Source: Persicaria tinctoria (lineage: Eukaryota > Streptophyta > Magnoliopsida > Caryophyllales > Polygonaceae). Taken from it: a stretch of DNA of 64,000 nucleotides. Location of the stretch: the NCBI GenBank assembly GCA_037127255.1, contig JBANSL010000004.1:35366467-35430466 (forward strand). Reading direction: 5' to 3'. Shown piece after piece: positions 45,345 through 56,452 of the stretch (position 1 is the first letter of the stretch; every line of letters starts with the position of its first letter). Position numbers and translations under genes: made by a program. The notes under the pieces were generated by a model. The model made no database searches. It was not told the DNA's origin and saw only the letters and a list, made by a program, of their open reading frames with translations.

Positions 45345-47117
45345 GACTCGAGGAGGACAACGCCCGATGAAGCTGGGCTGCCCAATGACCCTAGCAAAGG
45401 ACTCTAGGACTCACAGATAACGGCCATTCTGTATTCAAACGCATACAGAATAAGGATGCTCATTCGTAAATGCAATTCCTAAGCATGATAATACATTACA
45501 TGCTCTTATGCATATGCAACACTTACATACTATTATGATAGTTAGTCACCGAATAACTCTTATTGTCAGTTTTGTTCAAAATCGTTTCAAGTTTGAATTA
45601 AACAGTTAAGAATTCCGACCCTTAAAATACTCGCCGAATTCCCTTTTTAATTTATTTATTAGATTAATTTCGAACCTTGAAATTCTTTTCCAAATTGTTT
45701 ATAAATCTTGAAGCCCAAATAATGTTATATTTTAACCCCCAGTAATATTATATTTTACTTTAAATACCATTAATTAATTAATTAAATACGGATCAACCCG
45801 AACCGAACCGAACCGAACACATTTAAATCCAACCGAAACAAACCGGATCGAAGCAAACCAAACCGAACCGAACCAAACCAACCCCAAACCGGTTAAGTTA
45901 GTAAAACACATTTTTTAAAGGCAAGGGGCCCACATGAGCCACGACATCGTCTTCCTCCCGATTCAAAACAGCTTGGCGCCATGGCTCTGCTCGCGCCTCG
46001 CTCTCGCCGACGATCGGGGCTCTCGAGCTCAGCTCCTCCGCCTAACCCGCTAGCTGCCCAGTGCTCGGACTGACGACCTCCTCCTTGCTCACATTCCCAC
46101 ACCCAGCTGCTCCTACCACTGCTCGGCCTCGCTGCCCTCGCCTCTGCTCTCGTCTCGCACCCTCGACCTCACTCTCGAGCTGTCGGAGCTCTCAACCTCG
46201 CCCAACCATCCCGTACTCAACCCTCTCTCACTCCCGACTAGTCTAGACATCAAAAAGACTAAAAAAAACGAATCAAAACGAGGATAGATTCGAAGCTCAC
46301 CGAGATGGATTTTTCGCGACTTCGAAGCTCTCGATCGGAGTTCTGGGCTTCTTTGGTGGCTCGCGATGGCTTGTCGATCCTGCGTGGGATAGAGGTGAGT
46401 GTGGTGGTGAAGTACGAGGGCGATTCCGATGGAAAACGAGTGAGAACGGCTTACCGACAGATTGGTTCCCGATCAAACGGGGGACATGAAGCTCCGGTAG
46501 CTCGCAGCGGCGATGGAGTGCTCCTTGGGCGGCGTTGGGGCTTCTGGGAGGCTCGAGGGTGACGTTGAGGCTGTTGTTGCTGCTGGCTCGGAGAAGAACA
46601 TTTGGTAATGATGGAGATAGGATGGAGCGGAGGGGGTGACGTGAAATGGTGAAGGAGATCGAAGACGGTGAGGAGGTGATGGTGACGAACTGACGATGAG
46701 TGAAGGTGGTAATTTACAGGGAGAGGGAGTGGAGTGGTGATGGTGAAAATGACGGGGTAAGGGGGTTTGAGAGGGGTATGGTGAGTGACGGGAGTGGGTG
46801 GGGATTGGGTAGAGTGTGAAATTGGTTAAAATCAAATACCCGGAATAAATCTCGAATACGTGAATTTCGAATACCGAAATTAGTTCTTGAATGTTAGTTT
46901 CCCCGACTCTCGCTCTCTCGGTCAATTAGATTTTTAAAATCGACAAGGATATCGCCATCCGATAATTATTTTGAATTTTCGAGGTAAAAGAATGGAAATT
47001 ATTCGTCAAATTTTATATTACGGTCGGAATCCGCTAAACAAGCTTTTAATTCGATTTAAATTCATCTTTAATTTCCTTTTTCCGAAAAATTAGGATTTGA
47101 AAATTCGAGCCTTTACA
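44550..47117 (-). repeat. Element G 5' LTR
   Basis: 2568 bp, matching 34802-37770 except for the differences listed there. It has an expanded (TA)n tract at about 45256-45342. At 45524-45534 the sequence jumps from ACATACTA to TTATGATAG, deleting about 450 bp relative to the other LTR at a shared short word. Confidence 0.88.
45256..45342. repeat. (TA)n microsatellite
   Basis: About 87 bp of uninterrupted TA in the G 5' LTR. The other LTR has only about 12 bp at this point (35546-35558), so the expansion postdates insertion. Confidence 0.95.
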
Positions 47118-47985
47118 GTGGGTTCAAATCTCACATAGCTTACATAATAGACAAGAGCGCAACAATCGCAAATTGTTAATCATGCACATTATAATCTAAG
47201 TTATGCACTTTTTAACCTTAATTATGCACATTTTAATCTTATTTATGCCCTTTAATTTTAAAAGCTTATACGTAAAAAAATCGATTTCAAACTTACATCT
47301 ATCAACCTAAATTATCCGAGAGGTGAACCCAAACTCTCAAAAGTAAAAAAAAAAAAAACAAAATTAAAACATCGATTTCAAAAGCACATCTTTTGACTTA
47401 TTAATGCACATTATGATCTTACATTTGCACAATTGTATTCTTAATCTGCACAATTGTATCTTACTTTTGCACAATTGTAGTTTAAATTTGCACAATTGTA
47501 TCCTACTTTAAATTTGCACAATTGCACAATTAAAGTTGCGCAAATGCACTTTACAGTTGCACAAATGCACTTCACAGTTCCACAAATGCACTCCACAGTT
47601 CCACAAATGCACTTCACAGTTGCACAAAAGGTATCGAAAACGGGAAAAAGTGCATTTACCCATAAAATTAGACATATTTACCAATTTACCCATAAATTAA
47701 ACATATTTCAATTATAAATTTTTATAATTGAAATAGGCACATTTACCTATTTACCCCATAATGAATTATTTGTCTACACAAAATAAACTTATATTTGCAC
47801 AATAAGATGTTATATGTGCACAAAAGCAAGTTATACTTGCACAGGAGAAAGTGTTACCACGAAAAAAAAAAAAAAAATCGGGTCCGAGAAGGGGGGGCAG
47901 GCCCATTAGTAATTAAATTAGGCCCATTAGCTAATTTTACGCGATAAGCAAATTTTACACGTTAAGGAGTTTTTACATTTGAAGT
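47118..47985 (-). other. Element F, remainder after G: tRNA-like 3' part, GTGCA repeats, terminal repeat
   Basis: Starts with the T-arm half of tRNA-like 3 (GTGGGTTCAAATC) and continues as the inverted E backbone: AAGAGCGCAACAATCGC, TTGCACAA arrays (about 47400-47635), the CATTTACCCATAAAATTAG block, a 16 bp A run, and the terminal repeat ending at about 47985. Confidence 0.75.
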
Positions 47986-48064
47986 ATATATATATATATA
48001 TATATATATATTTTACATATATATATATATATATATATTTTACATATATATATATATATATATA
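47986..48064. repeat. Three (AT)n tracts separated by TTTTACAT
   Basis: Alternating AT blocks of about 20 bp separated by TTTTACAT, forming a small tandem of about 28 bp units at the F/H boundary. Confidence 0.85.
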
Positions 48065-48162
48065 TTTTACATTTAATGGGTGCTCTTTTCTCTAATTTCG
48101 TTCATAGCATGTGGTTAAGTGTAAAAGTCTCTATTTAACGGATAGTTTTCTGTAAATTTCCC
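48065..48162 (-). repeat. Element H right terminal inverted repeat
   Basis: Reverse-complement partner of 30100-30205 (GGGAAATTTACAGAAAAC from 48162 inward, ATCCGTTAAATAGAGAC, CACTTAACCA, CCCATTAAATG). Confidence 0.65.
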
Positions 48163-48171
48163 TAAAAAATA

Positions 48172-49598
48172 TCTTTATCTTTAACAGTGGGTATGTTGCT
48201 TGATTTTTCATAACATTAATCTTTAAATTTTTAAATAAGTGTGTATTAGAAGTTGTTTAGTACAAAGTTTTTATTTTTATTTTTATTTTTATTTTGATTT
48301 TTATTTTTTTAGAGTATGCAAGAAGTAGATCGACTAAGTGATCTTGAAACCATCAAAATATGGCTTGATGAACCCTACGCAGAGGGTCGCCAGTAAAAAA
48401 ATTTGCTTAAACCTAAAATTACAAAAAGATAAATTTAAATTTAAAAGAAAACATCAAAATTATTGATCACTGGTTGCATCCCGGTCGAGGAAAAGTTGAC
48501 GCTGGCATAGTTGGAAGCAGTGATGGTTGCAGATCTCATTCCAGGTACGTTGCCCAACAAAGCACGTGATAGGTTGAGCGGGAACGCCTTGACTTAGTCG
48601 TTGCCGACGTCAAGGACAAAGAAAACCTAGGGACATTCATACAATTTTTGGCTTACTATTTAGTAGAAATTTTTTTTAGAGATTTGTTAGACATCTAGGA
48701 GGGGTTGGGTCTGTTTTGAGGTGGGTTTGGTTGTAAAAAGTTTGAGTAGCAGAGCAGATCTAGAGTTGCATGCGAGAGGGGAGGCCGAAGGGGTAGGAGA
48801 TTAGAATAACACTTGGACAGCCACCCGGAGGGAGGGAGTACGAGGATGTTACTGCATCTGCATGTACCTGATCCGGCAGCCGGTGATCAGAAGCGCACCG
48901 GATAGGGGTTTGAGGAGAGGAGACGACGGCGGACAATGTGGTTGGGGAGGAGGAGGATAGCTAAGACACATGGGGAGTCGATAACAACGAGGCCGATCGA
49001 GGGAGGACCACCCCGAGGATCCGCGAACCCAGATGGATAAATCGGGAGCCGCCACAGAGGGTGGGGGTCTAGATCACCATAGAGCCCGCCAAGGAAGATC
49101 GACGGAGGATGCTCGACAGCAGCGGCGTGAGGTCGACGGCGGAGGCGGCCATCTGCAAAAAATAAAGGGTTTGGAATAACTTGGTTGTGTTGAGAGGTGG
49201 TGGTGGAGGAGTTGGGGGGTGTGGGTCGAGGCCAGCCGGGAAGCAAGCCGGAGTTGTTTAGTACAAGTTAAACTCTGAAAGTTTAACTAATGAAATTTTA
49301 GGTTGATTTGGAGTGGTGGTTGACATGAATATATATATCATTTGTCGAGTTGAGCCAATTCTTTTTATTGACTTATTTAATTTCAAATCCGTTCAGAGCC
49401 ATTTAATATTGGATATGATTATTACTGACTCAAGGGAGGTTAGATATCGTGAAAAATACATTTATATAAGTTTTAAATTTCAAGTACAAATTTGGTCAAT
49501 AGATTTTTTAAAAATATTTTTTCTATTAAAATAGGTTAATAAAAGTTATTGTATTTTATTTATTAACCAACACTTATCTAATATTTTTGTAATCTACG
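48172..49598. other. Unassigned DNA, possible Helitron cargo
   Basis: AT-rich ends surround a GC-rich part at about 48740-49260. ORFs here (for example 48887-49246 minus) are proline- and arginine-rich with no domain I recognise. The stretch ends in a Helitron 3' terminus at 49627, so it may be non-autonomous Helitron body. The Helitron 5' end was not found. Confidence 0.4.
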
Positions 49599-49627
49599 AC
49601 CCATGCAAGGCACGGGTAATGAACTAG
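49599..49627 (+). mobile_element. Helitron 3' terminus
   Basis: Hairpin ACCCATGC-AAG-GCACGGGT (49599-49617, one mismatch), then AATGAA and the terminal CTAG (49624-49627), followed by T. This is the standard Helitron 3' end: a short GC hairpin about 10 bp before CTRR and insertion between A and T. Confidence 0.75.
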
Positions 49628-51807
49628 TATGGCTTCTACAATTTTTCTCCTTCCCCCAGATGCTCTTAATTTTTCATGGAATTGAGTTTTCTGTTCCAAT
49701 TTTTGTGACTTTCGACAAATCTCTCGATCATGTTTGGGAAATTTGATTACGGAGGTTAGGGATTGTGTTAATTTTTGTGGTCTTATTTGAATTTTGGGAG
49801 TAGGAGAAGGTGAGATGGAGTGAGTGACATAGATGAGTTGTGTGAGTGGAGAAAAGATGGGTGCGGCTGCAAACATCACCGTGCAGATCGTAAACTTGAT
49901 CGCTTCTTCTGAAACTCAATCGACTGCAAACTCGATGTTGGTGGATTCATGTTCCTTCTTTCTGTTGCTGGATTTGTTTCTTCTTCTTCTGAAACCCAAT
50001 AATCTGCCTCCTGCAATTTCAGGTGAGATTTTATCGATTTGTTTCTTCTTCTTTTGAACTCAATGTTGCTGGATACATGTTCCTTCTTTCTGTTGCTGGA
50101 TTTCTGTTGCTGTATTTGTTTCTTCTTCTATTGAACTCGATGTTAAGTAGATCATCCGTGACTTCAATTTCTATTGCTGGATTCATATTTTGATTTTTTG
50201 GAAATCGGTGAGGGCCTGAAGAAACTGTTCGGATTAGAGGGATTCGCTTGTGCGCTCTTGATTCTTTGCAACTCATTAGTCTGTGTAAGTTGAAGCTCTA
50301 TTGGTCACTTTAGGGAAGTGGATTTTGAAATTTGAATTAGTTGCTAAACATTTATCAGTGTTAATAGAAATTTTCATCCGTTTCTTGGTCATTGTTGTAG
50401 ATTTTTTTGAATTGCAATTGGTCTGGATAAGGCTTTCGAGAAGTTCATCTGATTCACCCGAAAGGATCAAATGAATCCCTCAGCTTAGGAAGAAGAGTAG
50501 CCCAGCAAGAACCGGTCCATCTTTCTTATGGTTCAGCGCAATTTCCACTATCGGTTCTCCATCTTCTCTTAGATCCAGCAGCATCAGCGCAACGCAATCT
50601 GGTAAGTTGGACCATCTTGCCTTCGTTCTTATGATTTCAATGCTTTGCATTCTGGGGATCATATTGCATTGTTAGCTAACTCATAAATTATACAATAGTG
50701 GATTTGAGATAGAAAACTTGGTTGAATCATTTTTAGGAAAAAAAGCTTAGTGGAAACATTTCAATTAGTCTAGCAAATTATTGGATTGTTTCATCTTTAT
50801 TTCTCTCTTTGTACACATTTAAATTATAAAGTAGTTGGTTTTGATCCAATGTGCAATCCGAGTTAGGAGAACTACTGTACAAGATATGTTGAGCACAATC
50901 CCTGTTAAGTGGTTTGGGAGAATTCAATCTCAATTTTTAGCAATATATTTCTATCTAACTTATCACTTATCTTCCATCATGACTTTCATATCAATCTTAA
51001 CTTAGCAATATGAAATTCAATCTCAATTTTTAGCATGTGTGGTTCATTTTTCAGTTTTATCAATCTGAAATACAATTAGGAGTAAACATCAGCAGTTGTT
51101 ACTAAGTTATAAAATCTGAAAAATCAGCATTTGTGATTCATCTGTGACCAATATCTAAAACCAGCAGTTGTTATACTACGTTATAAAATCTGAAAATTCA
51201 GTTTTCAATATATGTAAATTAGGAGTAAACATCTGTAAATTTGATGGTTTGTTCAAACTACTTTTTTTTTTCTTAACAGTCTCTCTTATGATTTACCCAT
51301 TGCACGTGATGCACAACCTCTTATCACACCTGGGACTGATCAATCTGCTGGTGATATTTCTGCTGGTAATACGTCTAAAATTGTTGACTTTTTTAACTTA
51401 TGTTGGTGATGTCTGTTTCCTGCTGGTAATAATTCTGATGGTAATACCTTGCATTACTGATTTGAAGGTATAAAGGTTGTTTACTGTCACTGTCAATTTT
51501 AAGATACCTTGCATTAATTCAATTTATTTTAATTTATTTTAATTTATTTTAATGTTTGGGTAAATAATTTATTTTAAGTTTCCTGCTGGAATCATGTTTA
51601 CTGTCGGGTTAGCTGATGTTTTTTTCCCCTCTATTTTGCCATTACCATGGAAAGGGAAAAATAATTTTGTTTTGGTAAGGATGGTTATCATTTTGGGTGT
51701 ATATTATTTTTCTTTTTTTATGATAATTATCATATGTTTGGGTGCAAACTTAAAAATTCTTTGGGTGCACAGTAACTTATTTAATTGGATAGTTGCCTAA
51801 ATATATA

Positions 51808-51980
51808 AATAAGATTTGGGTGTATAATATCTTGCCTAAATTTAATATCTTTTCTTCATTATTCTGAATTTCATTATTCTGAGCTGGGTGTATAATATAT
51901 TTCCTTCATTATTCTAAATATGATTTGGGTGTGTAATATCTTTCCTTCATTATTCTGAATTTGGGTGTATAATATCTTTT
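51808..51980. repeat. Short tandem repeat, GGGTGTATAATATCTTT units
   Basis: Four degenerate copies, about 45-55 bp apart, of TTGGGTGTATAATATCTT with intervening CTTCATTATTCTGAAT, directly upstream of the helicase remnant. Confidence 0.75.
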
Positions 51981-51984
51981 TGCC

Positions 51985-52104
51985 TTGCCCAACTATCGTA
52001 TAACCAAAGCTGGGTTGAAAATTCTGTCATGTGATAAAGAAGGTCAGCCATTTAACACCACAACTAATGTGGTGTACAAAGAAGTATTCGAAACATTGAC
52101 GTAA
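51985..52104 (+). pseudogene. Helitron helicase (RepHel) C-terminal remnant
   Basis: Reads ITKAGLKILSCDKEG and TTTNVVYKEVFETL before TAA at 52102-52104. The SRVTSxxGLKIL...TTNVVYKEVF pattern is the very C-terminus of the PIF1-type helicase of plant Helitrons. Only about 39 codons remain. Upstream exons and helicase motifs were not found. Confidence 0.8.
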
Positions 52105-52674
52105 CCAGGTATGTTGAATTATATTGTAGTTTTCACATTTTTGCACATCAAGTATTTTTCATGTTTCGTTTGAGAGTATCCATCCTATACATTGTACGTT
52201 TTGATTTAGCATTCGTGCAGTTGAGATTTTTATCATTTGTTTTATTTTTTTTAATTCTTGTGTAGGTATTCTGCTGGTGTCTAATCCTATATGCTGGTCC
52301 TAATGATATCTCTTGGTTAATTCAACTGGTGAGTTGACTTATGAACATTCAAATTATATGAAATATGCTAATTTATTATTAATAAAAAAAACATAAGTAA
52401 AAGAACAATTACACAGGTTGTAATTCTAATTATTATAATTTCTTGCAACTTTCAGGGTTCTCAATAATTGAAGATGGTGTCACTGTGGTGTTAGAAATCA
52501 TTTGAGATGAGAATCCAAGTTTTATACTCGCTATCAAGACAACATTTCTACTTGTGTATTATTTATATACTATGTATTATACACGTAACTTTATGTTTTT
52601 CTAACTGCTAATATGTGTATTTTTTCGACAAATTTTTGGTATTATTTAATATTCACAACTTTATTATTAAATTA

Positions 52675-52702
52675 CGCGCCATTGGCGCGGGCATAGGACT
52701 TG
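52675..52702 (+). other. Second Helitron-like 3' end
   Basis: Perfect 6 bp hairpin CGCGCC-ATT-GGCGCG (52675-52689), then GGCATAGGA and CTTG at 52699-52702 followed by T. A normal Helitron ends CTRR. CTTG is one change away, consistent with decay. It lies about 0.6 kb after the helicase C-terminus, as expected. Confidence 0.65.
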
Positions 52703-53670
52703 TTTTATATCATTTTAGGATTATTTCCATATTACCTTTAAGGAAAGTATTTAGGTGTTCGGGGTCTCTTCTTTCCTATCAAGAAGGGACACGAAATGAC
52801 ACTGAGAGAGACTTTGGGAGACATTCTTTCTCAGACCTTGAGAGATATTTCGCAGTAGTTCAATCCACCATTCAAGTTTTCTTATTTTCCATCAATTCGA
52901 AGGAGATTTAGGTACGCTATGAGTGGCTAAGTTCGTTCTTTTTTTAACCAGTGTTTCGGAGACTTGGTTGGTGGTTTATGAGGCTTAATCTTAGTTGTTT
53001 CCTACGGTTCTTTTGATTTCTCTTAAGCATATTGTCAATATTATTGTGATTGGCCATCATAATAGTGTCTTAGTAGGTGTTCGTTCTTTTGTCATTGAAT
53101 GAATTCCATAGTAGCATGCTTAGGATTGTGAGAACCTTCGTTTGATCATGACTAAGTAGAGATTTCAAGATATGTATTAAACATTGGTTACCATATTTAC
53201 TTGGTGTGATTCATATGCCTAGATTCTTAGGAACTTGTGCTATCTTTGTGTTAAATCTTTTTCCGTACTTAGGGTGCATAAATGTGTAAGGGGTTAATTG
53301 TGCTCATTGCAATTTAATCTATTCAAATTAAGATGGGAATAATGAAAGTTAAAGGAATCAAACAACTTGAGTTTATGTCTAGGACCAATTAAGCCAACCA
53401 ATGTCGATGAATCCGCAGGTGGAACTATTTTCTCCATTGATTTGTTACTAAAACCATCATTCTTAGGCTTTGTTACTTGACTTCCAATCTTGTTCTTTTA
53501 GTTCTATTTCCCAGATTTCTTTGTTTATTTCCCACTTTTTAAGTGAAGCAGCATATTGATTGATCCTTAGATTTCCTTGTGGGTTCGACCCTGCACTTAT
53601 TGCTATATTTAGTTATTTGGGTGGGAATTCTTTTGGGGGAGGTTTACACACGACGGTAATCCTCCCACCA
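52703..53670 (+). repeat. Element J 5' LTR, 5'-truncated
   Basis: About 0.97 kb ends CCTCCCACCA six bases before the PBS. It contains GTGGGTTCGACCC and TTGGGTGGGAATTC blocks typical of an Athila U5. The LTR start is not visible. The Helitron end at 52702 abuts it, so the U3 start was probably lost or displaced. The ORF at 52615-52911 is not a gene. Confidence 0.7.
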
Positions 53671-53676
53671 AATTTT

Positions 53677-53694
53677 TGGTGCCGTTGCCGGGGA
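53677..53694 (+). other. Primer-binding site of element J, tRNA-Asp
   Basis: TGGTGCCGTTGCCGGGGA, one base different from the D site, complementary to the tRNA-Asp 3' end. Confidence 0.92.
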
Positions 53695-53756
53695 GTATCT
53701 ATTGATTCATTGTCTAATTGTTACTGTACTTTTGTGTGAACAATTGTATTGTTCAC

Positions 53757-54965
53757 ACCCGTGCTACTGACACATCTCTTTTGTCTTTGGATCCTAAAAT
53801 TGAACGCACTCTTTCTATGCTGTGAAGAGATCACTCTTCCAACTTGAAAAGCGTAGAAGAGATGGCTAAGAATGCTAATAACCCAAATGGCAACAATCAA
53901 GTGCTGAATGAGAATAACAACAATCATGTTTTGAATAACGTTGTCGATCCTTCAAGGAGAACTCTGCAAGAGATCAAGGAGCTGAATCTGAATGTTCAAC
54001 CTTTAGCTATTGTACTCCGTGATCTTCCTGAGGGTTCGAGATTCAAGTTTGAGTCAAGATGGACTAGTTTCCTACCGTACTTTCATGGTCTTCAGAGCAA
54101 GAATCCGAACAAGCATCTTACTATGTTCCATGCTGTCTGTGGCCGCATCAGAATTGGTGGTCTGAATAATGATCAGATGTTTCTGAGAGTTTTTCCCTTC
54201 ACTCCGAAATATGCAGCTAGCGATTTGCTGTACTATCTTCCCGCTGGAAGTATTCGTACCTGGATTGAGCTGAAGAAAACATTTCTGAATAAGTGCTATC
54301 TTGCTAGCAGACACAACCAGATAAAGCGAGAGATCACTAGTATTGAGCAGTTGGCTATAGAATCACTGTATGAGTATTATGAGTGCTGCACACGGACTGC
54401 TGCTGCGTGCCCCTATCATGGATTTTCTGACGATGATCTAGTCCTTACACTCTACAAATGACTGACTGATAGAGATAGGGGGCAAGTGAATAATACTTGT
54501 GGAGGAGATATTTTGCTTAAGACCCCACATGAGGCTATGGATATGTTTGAGAGGCTTGCAAATTCATCTTAGCAATACTCTAGGACACAATGAGCTAGAG
54601 AAGTCTTAAGGATGCAAGCCAATCCGTCACAAGATGATTATTTGGATTTAAGGGAGCCAATGAATAGACTCACCATGGCATTACAAGGAATTAATCAAGG
54701 AGTTAATCAAGTGCATCATTCTTGTGTAGTCTACGGTGTTTTGACACATCCGACTGATTTATGCCCGCAGATTCAGGAGAATGCCACTGATGTCAATGCC
54801 TTTGGAGGTTATGGTCCTCGTCAAAACTTTGGTAACGGTCCTTACAATTCGAATTTCAACAATTACCAAGGGTTTGACCAAAGGTTCCAACATAATCAAG
54901 CCCCATTCCAGCAAAGGAGGCCTCAAAACCAACAAAGGCCTATTCATCAAGCCAATCCAGACTAG
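53757..54965 (+). pseudogene. Element J gag
   Basis: In frame upstream of the first long ORF it reads LSLDPKIERTLSML, stop (TGA 53823-53825), RDHSSN. The main ORF 53844-54461 has an asparagine-rich start, then a capsid domain (SFLPYFHGLQSKNPNKHLTMFH, FPFTPKYAASDLLYYLPAGSI, KTFLNKCY). Stops at 54459-54461 and further on interrupt it. The second piece 54612-54965 holds a degenerate knuckle (CVVYGVLTHPTDLC, with Tyr for the second Cys) and a Gln/Asn-rich tail. Confidence 0.85.
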
Positions 54966-55021
54966 GGTGATGCTACTATCAGGATGCTATGGACAAGATG
55001 GATGCTTATGAGAAGACCGTG

Positions 55022-55600
55022 GGATAATTGACTCTTGAATTGAGTGAGTTGAAAGCTAAGATGTCGAGCTCACTACCGTCTCAATCTATTCCGCCTCCGC
55101 CACGTGAGAATGTCAACGCCATACATTTGAGCAGTGGTAAAGTTCTACCTTTCAATAATTCTCAAGAGGAAGTGGTGGAAGTTGGGTAGAGAGTGATGAT
55201 GAACTCGGAAAAGGAAGTCCGAAATCACTGGAGTCGCCGCCGCGAGATGCTAAATTTGCGGCCGCGAAAGAACCAAACCAGCCTACACCTGACTGCCGCG
55301 ACTGAACCTACCCCAGGACCCCTATTGAGCCACGAGTCACCACCGCGAGAACCTAGTTTCCCCGTCGCGAAAAAGCCCGTCCCAGAGCTTGAATTGAATG
55401 CCGATTCGCCGCCGAGAGACACTCCACTCGCCGCACGAAATCGTCCCTGGAAGACGAGGTTGTTGTTTCCGAGGAATCTGATGTTCCGACGCCGACTCTG
55501 CAACCTGACCATGATCCTTACAAGTCCATAACCCCATTTCCCGATGCCTTAAAAGACACAAGGAAGACAGAGGAAGCAGAAGTTCCTTAAAAGACCATGA
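55022..55600 (+). pseudogene. Element J gag-protease linker with CGCCGCGA units
   Basis: Starts LELSELKAKMSSSLPSQS and VNAIHLSSGKVL, the usual Athila blocks before protease. From about 55222 to 55445 it contains repeated TCGCCGCCGCGAGA-type words, which one frame reads as SPPRE or SPPRD. The same word recurs in the 3' noncoding region at 59080-59900. Frame is broken by stops. Confidence 0.7.
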
Positions 55601-56452
55601 TCCTTACAAGTGTGAAGTCAACATTCCGCTTCTCAACCTCATCAAGACGGTTCCTAGATATGTTAAGTTCTTGAAGGAGCTTTGTACGATCAAGAGGAAG
55701 CAGAAGTTGAAAGGGAAGCAGAAGGTACATATGAGTGAGCACGTCTTCGCCATGATTGAAAGGCATATGCCCGAAAAGTGTGACGATCCGGGTATGTTCA
55801 CTATTCCATACACTATCGGTGAAACTAAATTTTAGCATGCTATGTTAGATTTGGGTGCATCGATCAATGCTATTCCATACTCATTGTTCAAGACCTTGAA
55901 GCTTGGTGAATTGCAAGATACTAGAGTAGTTGTCCATTTGGCTAACCGCTCGCATGCTTAGTCATGGTCGATAAGTTGATTTTCCCGGCTGATATCTTTG
56001 TGTTGGATATGGAACCTGGTGTTGTGGATGCACCTATACTTTTAGGCGTGCCATTTTTAAGAAAAACAAAAACTAAGATTGATTGTTGGGAAGGTAAGCT
56101 CACTATGGAATTCAATGGTGAAAAGGTTCAGTACTGCATTATGGATGCTATGAGATACCCTGTTGATGAGCATTCTTTATTCTCTTTTGATGTTATTGAG
56201 CCTATTGTTGATGATGTGTTTGAGCTAAATAAGTAGGATGAGCTGAAAGTTGGTTTGGAAGCTCCTTTGGATGAGCTTTCCCTGGAATACCCGTTTAGAC
56301 CATACTTGCATAAGGTCCTAGGAGCCTTAGATGCCCACCATTCACATATGAAGAGTGAGAACTTAGCCTTAACCCTTCCTAAAGAGAAGCTTTTTCCCTC
56401 TGTCATCAAACCATCTGAAGTATGCATTCTTAGGTGAGAATGACAGACTCCC
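55601..56452 (+). pseudogene. Element J aspartic protease
   Basis: Blocks NIPLLNLIKTVPRYVKFLKE and the active site LDLGASINAIP (Asp codon 55848) are followed by ADIFVLDMEPG and ILLGVPFLRKTKTKID (ORF 55964-56236). A TAG just before the active site and a TAG near 55960 break the frame. Downstream YPFRPYLHKVLGALDAHH links to RT. Confidence 0.85.

Larger units (their letters stand above)
34802..47117 (-). mobile_element. Element G: LARD-like LTR retrotransposon without gag-pol
   Basis: LTRs 34802-37770 and 44550-47117 start TGTAACGG and end TTTACA in the plus direction. Flanks GTGGC (34797-34801) and GTGGG (47118-47122) are a 5 bp target duplication with one mismatch. The PBS GGTATCAGAGC (tRNA-iMet) lies next to the right LTR and a purine-rich tract next to the left one, so the element is on the minus strand. 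The internal region (about 4.9 kb without solo LTR M) has no gag, protease, RT or integrase signature. It must have been mobilised in trans. Confidence 0.87.
33474..47985 (-). mobile_element. Element F: second, inverted copy of the E family, split by G
   Basis: Left end GGGAAGCTTTAAAATG (33474). Right end CATTTGAAGTA at about 47985, where the terminal CCC has been lost into an AT tract. Its backbone is the reverse complement of E: roughly 160 bp repeats, the tRNA-like sequence (34750-34800 continued at 47118), GTGCA repeats, an A run at about 47860-47876 and GGCCCATTAG words. Without element G it is about 2.2 kb. No transposase. Confidence 0.72.
30100..48162. mobile_element. Element H: outer TIR element enclosing E, F, G and M
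   Basis: An imperfect inverted repeat of about 100 bp starts GGGAAATTTA at 30100 and, on the opposite strand, at 48162. Shared internal words include CCGTTAAATA, CACTTAACCA and CCCATTAAATG. Flanking 9-mers ATAAAAATA (30091-30099) and TAAAAAATA (48163-48171) agree at 7 of 9 bases, as expected of an aged 9 bp duplication (Mutator-like), but AT richness weakens this. Its own DNA is only about 0.9 kb (30100-30853 and 47986-48162). Everything else is later insertion. Confidence 0.6.
49628..52702 (+). mobile_element. Decayed Helitron segment (3' portion)
   Basis: About 3 kb ending in a Helitron-like 3' terminus at 52675-52702 and carrying a Helitron helicase C-terminus at 51985-52104. The rest is AT-rich with a TTCTTC-rich duplication (about 49925-50130), ATTTATTTTA repeats (51523-51555) and a tandem of TTGGGTGTATAATATC units (about 51808-51980). 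No Rep domain or 5' TC end was found, so the left limit is arbitrary, set at the previous Helitron end. Confidence 0.5.

Noticed and set aside
45092..45360. ORFs reading long Tyr-Ile repeats on both strands
   Set aside because: They translate the (TA)n microsatellite.
48849..49246. Proline/arginine-rich minus-strand ORFs as genes
   Set aside because: Overlapping frames in GC-rich DNA, no domain. Kept only as unassigned possible Helitron cargo.
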